NCBI RefSeq assembly: GCF_902489635.1
Contig: NZ_CABUAN010000045.1
Location: 1 to 16,489, forward strand
Direction of reading: 5' to 3'
DNA from: an uncultured Porphyromonas sp.
GTDB taxonomy: Bacteria > Bacteroidota > Bacteroidia > Bacteroidales > Porphyromonadaceae
DNA: 16,489 nt
Shown here: positions 14,501 through 16,489 of the stretch, in pieces
Numbering within the stretch: the first letter of the stretch is position 1
Layout: every line of letters begins with the position of its first letter
Translations under genes and position numbers: made by a program
The notes under the pieces: model-generated
Databases searched by the model: none
What the model was told of the DNA's origin: nothing
The model's input: the letters and a program-made list of their open reading frames with translations, nothing else

Positions 14501-16247
14501 CGGCTCTGCGCTAGGTCAGCCTCAGCGACTGACTGAGTACTCTCGCGCCTTTATCGACTACAACTTTGGAGTCGTACAGCCTGACGGGTCTATCCAAGCG
14601 CATAAGGATTCTAAGCATCCAGGTGCTTACGATCGTCTCCTAGATCGAGACCGCTGGTATATGATTGCTACGCCACTCAAGAATGTCTACACAGGAGACT
14701 TCTCTCTAGCTGGCTATCCACTCACCTATCAGCGCTACATCAAGGTAAAGTTTTATGGAGATAACCCTATGCCTGAAGAGGCTACCTTTGACATTCCAAT
14801 GAACAAGCTGGGGCGTTCTACGGTCGCTTACAATCACGCTTTAGCATTCAAGGTGGAGGGTTACCACTCTGGTAAGAAAGGTGCTGACGATCACAAGAAT
14901 CTCAATGGGCTAGACGGTATCATCCGCTTGCCCTACTATGAGAACAAGGAGCGTGCGCCCTACTATCCACTACATCGTTATTACGAGAAGTGGTATTGGT
15001 ATAAGACTGATAGCATAACGAATGAATCTACAGTAACAGACTCAATAGTTGAGCGAAGATCCTACTTCGCCTACTTTGACCTGAACACGTTAAAGCCAGT
15101 TACTAAGGTGGACTCGGTCAAGAGAGACCCTGCACTGGACTACCGCTTCCTCTTTGAGGATGATAAGACAGGGAAGATTGGTACTACAAAGTCTTATGAC
15201 AATAAAAATAAACAATTGCTTGATGTCGAGGGCTATACTATGAAGATTACCTCCAGCTCTAAGTCTCCTAACGGTTCTTATGTTATGATAGGTAATCCAT
15301 TTATGTCGCCCATCCGGTCTGCAAGGCTTCTCGCAGCTAATGTGAAAAATTTGGAGCGAAACACTCTTTATATCTTTACGCAAGGAGCGTGGCATTACGT
15401 AGGACCTGGTGTTGGCTTTGGTAGTCAACTCAGAACCTTGAGAGTCATTGCGCCACTTCAATCTTTTGTCGTCAAGCTAAAGAAAGGGAAAGAGGATACC
15501 TCTGAGTTCTACTTCCCTACGGGAGCGCTTGAGAATCCTAACAGTGGCTATGGAAAGGAGACTGTGCTACGCAGCACGGACGAGGAGTCGGATGAGATCA
15601 CCGAGCGGTATGTCGCTGTGAAGGTCACCGATGCCGAGGGTGGCTATACCTCTGCGGTACTGCTACCCGAAGATACGGAAGAGTCGACGCCAGCACTGAT
15701 GGCTCCGGAGGGTATGCAGACAGCTCCGCTCGTCTACTTCATCAGCCCGACCGATAGCACCTGCAACTTCGTACAGACCAATGTACCTAGTGCCGTGGTC
15801 GAGCTAGGCGTCTTTGCGCCTACCGATGGCATGCTCACGCTAGACTTCACGACGTTGGCCGAGAAGCCCTTTGACAAGCTGGCGCTCTACGATCGCCTGC
15901 GAGGCACCGAGCAGGATCTGCTGGTCAACTCGACCTACAGCTACGGCTATAGCGAGCGTGACGGACGCCGCTTCGAGCTACGTATGTCGTACGGTAACAT
16001 CCGCTACGACGAGCAGCAGGATCACCAGCCTGATCTAGCCATCGAGCGCACCGCTACGGGCTATCGCATCTCCTACGATCAGGGTATAGCAGGCTACCAG
16101 CTGTACAGCGTACACGGCTATCTACTAGAGCGTGCTACGACCGATGGTCAGACGCAGGTAGATATCGAGATGCCCGAGACGGACGTCGTACTGCTCGACG
16201 TACAGTCTGTCGACGGCCTCCGCTGGATCAAGAAGCTTCAGCGCTAA
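11586..16247 (+). CDS. Large secreted cell-surface protein with T9SS sorting domain
   Basis: This 1553-residue protein has a Sec signal peptide with likely cleavage after AEA at residue 32 and no lipobox, so it takes a different route from the three lipoproteins before it. The N-terminal two-thirds is beta-rich and unrecognised. An Ig-like region is seen around 805-893 (CVGDTIKLEC, then EYTWTQPDG), followed by WW at 896 with W-N-S-F-D-N-W, a pattern common in Bacteroidota surface proteins. RDRWYMIATPL around 1024 and MIGNPF around 1236 recur in T9SS cargo. The end, after RRFELRMSYG (1461-1470), has the hallmarks of a type-A T9SS C-terminal domain: GYQLYSVHGYLLERA near 1503-1517 and a basic ending KKLQR. 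It is the last gene of the fimbrial cluster, the position of mfa5 in P. gingivalis, but I see no DxSxS von Willebrand MIDAS. It may be a fimbria-associated adhesin. Confidence 0.75.
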   Translation: MKQYNSTTLVRTIWSLLLALSALCLIPTVAEAQFELVYENPMTGRPTLKGSPEPTGTISFSFQSQKEGQLPYTVKLTQTPTGYTGSTTFKFDKRQDSYYIFGLPAGNYKLEISDASGYKVSRKGLVKETTALQFLPQPFTQEFTSPHHLRWVGALLKRGGHSYYNRDIIDSLNVYFEFAICTQGEYENYRYRRGTLNWMSLTDTGQEPTFDGTFGVWRVKVRERKQPSYDTIIVEKPCLFVKVPVDGPSPSEMYARSAYATPSEMLSIAIRVKGSTDPKYSAFAYNAYGGAEGAQTFDPNNWLEVIGGAPSPCDVYKPTLRIKEEWAKKLTFPVTLSVRNMNDRMWTKPEMLYITFTEENYMIPQEFPGGHMSPGVWNRIYMRDSSVPFKDSSLGLKPNDTSGEPVIPGYNPEVYYRDTDTTRMWNEFSGWHPDLKAGKVGWDYCEGTVDKVLAIAVQERRWGRAYKSNLAGAKFILVKAPEGYEEYRKQYKYFPELNKPLVLPEKHQSDWFFPFASNDAPEENPYMNPCYDVKVPEGEYYWRIEFTDLCGEPKTLPTPTTEVQGPFKTSIYYNAIKYELENEGEDLKPQYEKVGCDSLRVYPFRGAKSRNILLRNGEPAPVYARAVQTTTNEYGYERFVASGTTSFDPADLNQKPEDQYIVLPWRNSTIDTIEIQYNYEPIDQFTKIIPCLDLGMKFTIETTGPTYDRDQLYTYICPSGKTAYVSVLPIRTAGETLVELRDVKDANKPSYASQTLASTDQGKPVVFNLTGEQIQPEYMLYIKTGSDDSDCPLDNGGEIIKMNDLRGSSFIIGANDTKYCVGDTIKLECPPITPESEYTWTQPDGTKHQGRKVTIGAATLPLSGEWQLEVTAVPCDGTPAPQTVPFILSVAPPELWWRKDAKSADWNSFDNWADKDGNPIKAIPAKCTDVHLPAVVDNFYPNLDPNKPNRTPKGTEWEPLGEPVCNDIYFHFGSALGQPQRLTEYSRAFIDYNFGVVQPDGSIQAHKDSKHPGAYDRLLDRDRWYMIATPLKNVYTGDFSLAGYPLTYQRYIKVKFYGDNPMPEEATFDIPMNKLGRSTVAYNHALAFKVEGYHSGKKGADDHKNLNGLDGIIRLPYYENKERAPYYPLHRYYEKWYWYKTDSITNESTVTDSIVERRSYFAYFDLNTLKPVTKVDSVKRDPALDYRFLFEDDKTGKIGTTKSYDNKNKQLLDVEGYTMKITSSSKSPNGSYVMIGNPFMSPIRSARLLAANVKNLERNTLYIFTQGAWHYVGPGVGFGSQLRTLRVIAPLQSFVVKLKKGKEDTSEFYFPTGALENPNSGYGKETVLRSTDEESDEITERYVAVKVTDAEGGYTSAVLLPEDTEESTPALMAPEGMQTAPLVYFISPTDSTCNFVQTNVPSAVVELGVFAPTDGMLTLDFTTLAEKPFDKLALYDRLRGTEQDLLVNSTYSYGYSERDGRRFELRMSYGNIRYDEQQDHQPDLAIERTATGYRISYDQGIAGYQLYSVHGYLLERATTDGQTQVDIEMPETDVVLLDVQSVDGLRWIKKLQR

Positions 16248-16275
16248 GAACGCGCTCGTCGCATATAAATAGAGT

Positions 16276-16312
16276 AATCGGGGTAGCCCTCCTAGTGAGA
16301 GCTACCCCGATT
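16276..16312 (+). terminator. Terminator hairpin closing the fimbrial cluster
   Basis: AATCGGGGTAGC (16276-16287) and GCTACCCCGATT (16301-16312) form a perfect 12-bp stem with a 13-nt loop, 28 bp after the stop of the large surface protein. The following bases (GCTGTATC) have only a weak T content, so termination may be partial or factor-aided. The symmetric stem could also serve a convergent gene to the right of the window. Confidence 0.7.
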
Positions 16313-16349
16313 GCTGTATCATAGCCACTGATCTGTCTGGTGACGAGTA

Positions 16350-16458
16350 ACGATGCGTAGGGACACACGGTAGTATCGAGCCAGAGGGCGTCCGTTGTTG
16401 AACGATCTTGACGATGTAATCATTAACGAAAACGACCGCTTGCGGTCGGACGCATCGT
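16350..16458. repeat. Degenerate copy of the GGACGCAC intergenic repeat
   Basis: Outer arms ACGATGCG (16350-16357) and CGCATCGT (16451-16458) bracket a segment that shares GCGTCCGTTGT (16389-16399) with 6981-6991 and CGGACGCA (16447-16454) with 7055-7062, in the same order. An internal hairpin, CGACCGC and GCGGTCG at 16433-16448, matches the position of the central hairpin in the first element. A further small stem, GGAGC-GAA-GCTCC, lies at 16474-16486. I see no gene in the remaining bases to the window end. Confidence 0.6.
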
Positions 16459-16489
16459 AGCCCCCAGTCGGAGGAGCGAAGCTCCGAAC

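Noticed and set aside
11586..16247. A von Willebrand A domain like that of P. gingivalis Mfa5 in the giant protein
   Set aside because: I found no DxSxS metal-site motif or the matching fold pattern. Only position in the cluster supports the comparison.

Overview
The window looks like chromosome from a Bacteroidales bacterium, most likely a Porphyromonas species other than P. gingivalis. The reasons are the ssb-gldE-phosphopantetheinyl transferase gene order, promoters of the Bacteroidota type (TAnnTTTG -7 box), little Shine-Dalgarno signal, a fimbrial cluster of the Mfa/FimA (type V pilus) kind, and a large secreted protein ending in a type IX secretion (T9SS) type-A-like sorting domain. The species is inferred from gene content only.

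Left part, minus strand (105-3040): a Bacteroidota-type promoter at about 3010-3040 precedes a 59-residue membrane protein. Then come ssb, gldE (CNNM/CBS transporter-like membrane protein) and an Sfp-type 4'-phosphopantetheinyl transferase whose GTG start overlaps the gldE stop by 4 nt. The SSB protein lacks the usual acidic DDLPF-like tip.

Middle, plus strand (3134-6930): a compact run of an arginine deiminase/amidinotransferase-fold enzyme, radA and dgt (dGTP triphosphohydrolase), with gaps of 3 and 15 nt.

Right part, plus strand (7138-16312): a fimbrial cluster. A 200-bp nested inverted repeat separates it from dgt. Two perfectly adjoining 21-bp direct repeats (7138-7179) lie just upstream of a promoter whose -7 box TAACTTTG is at 7210-7217. 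The genes are a Mfa1-like major fimbrillin lipoprotein, a FimB/Mfa2-family anchor lipoprotein, a second fimbrillin-like lipoprotein lacking a C-terminal strand seen in the other two, and a 1553-residue protein with a Sec signal peptide, an Ig-like region and a T9SS-like C-terminus. A strong hairpin and a T7 terminator sit between the major subunit and the accessory genes, which fits abundant major subunit with read-through for the rest. A 12-bp-stem hairpin closes the cluster.

Intergenic DNA carries a repeat family built on GGACGCAC inverted motifs (6961-7080, 8933-8976, 16350-16458) and 7-bp-period CTAACCT/TCTAATC runs (3097-3125, 6929-6947, 7094-7127). The most interesting parts are the 21-bp operator-like repeats and the pairing of lipoprotein-route fimbrial subunits with a T9SS-route giant protein in one transcription unit.
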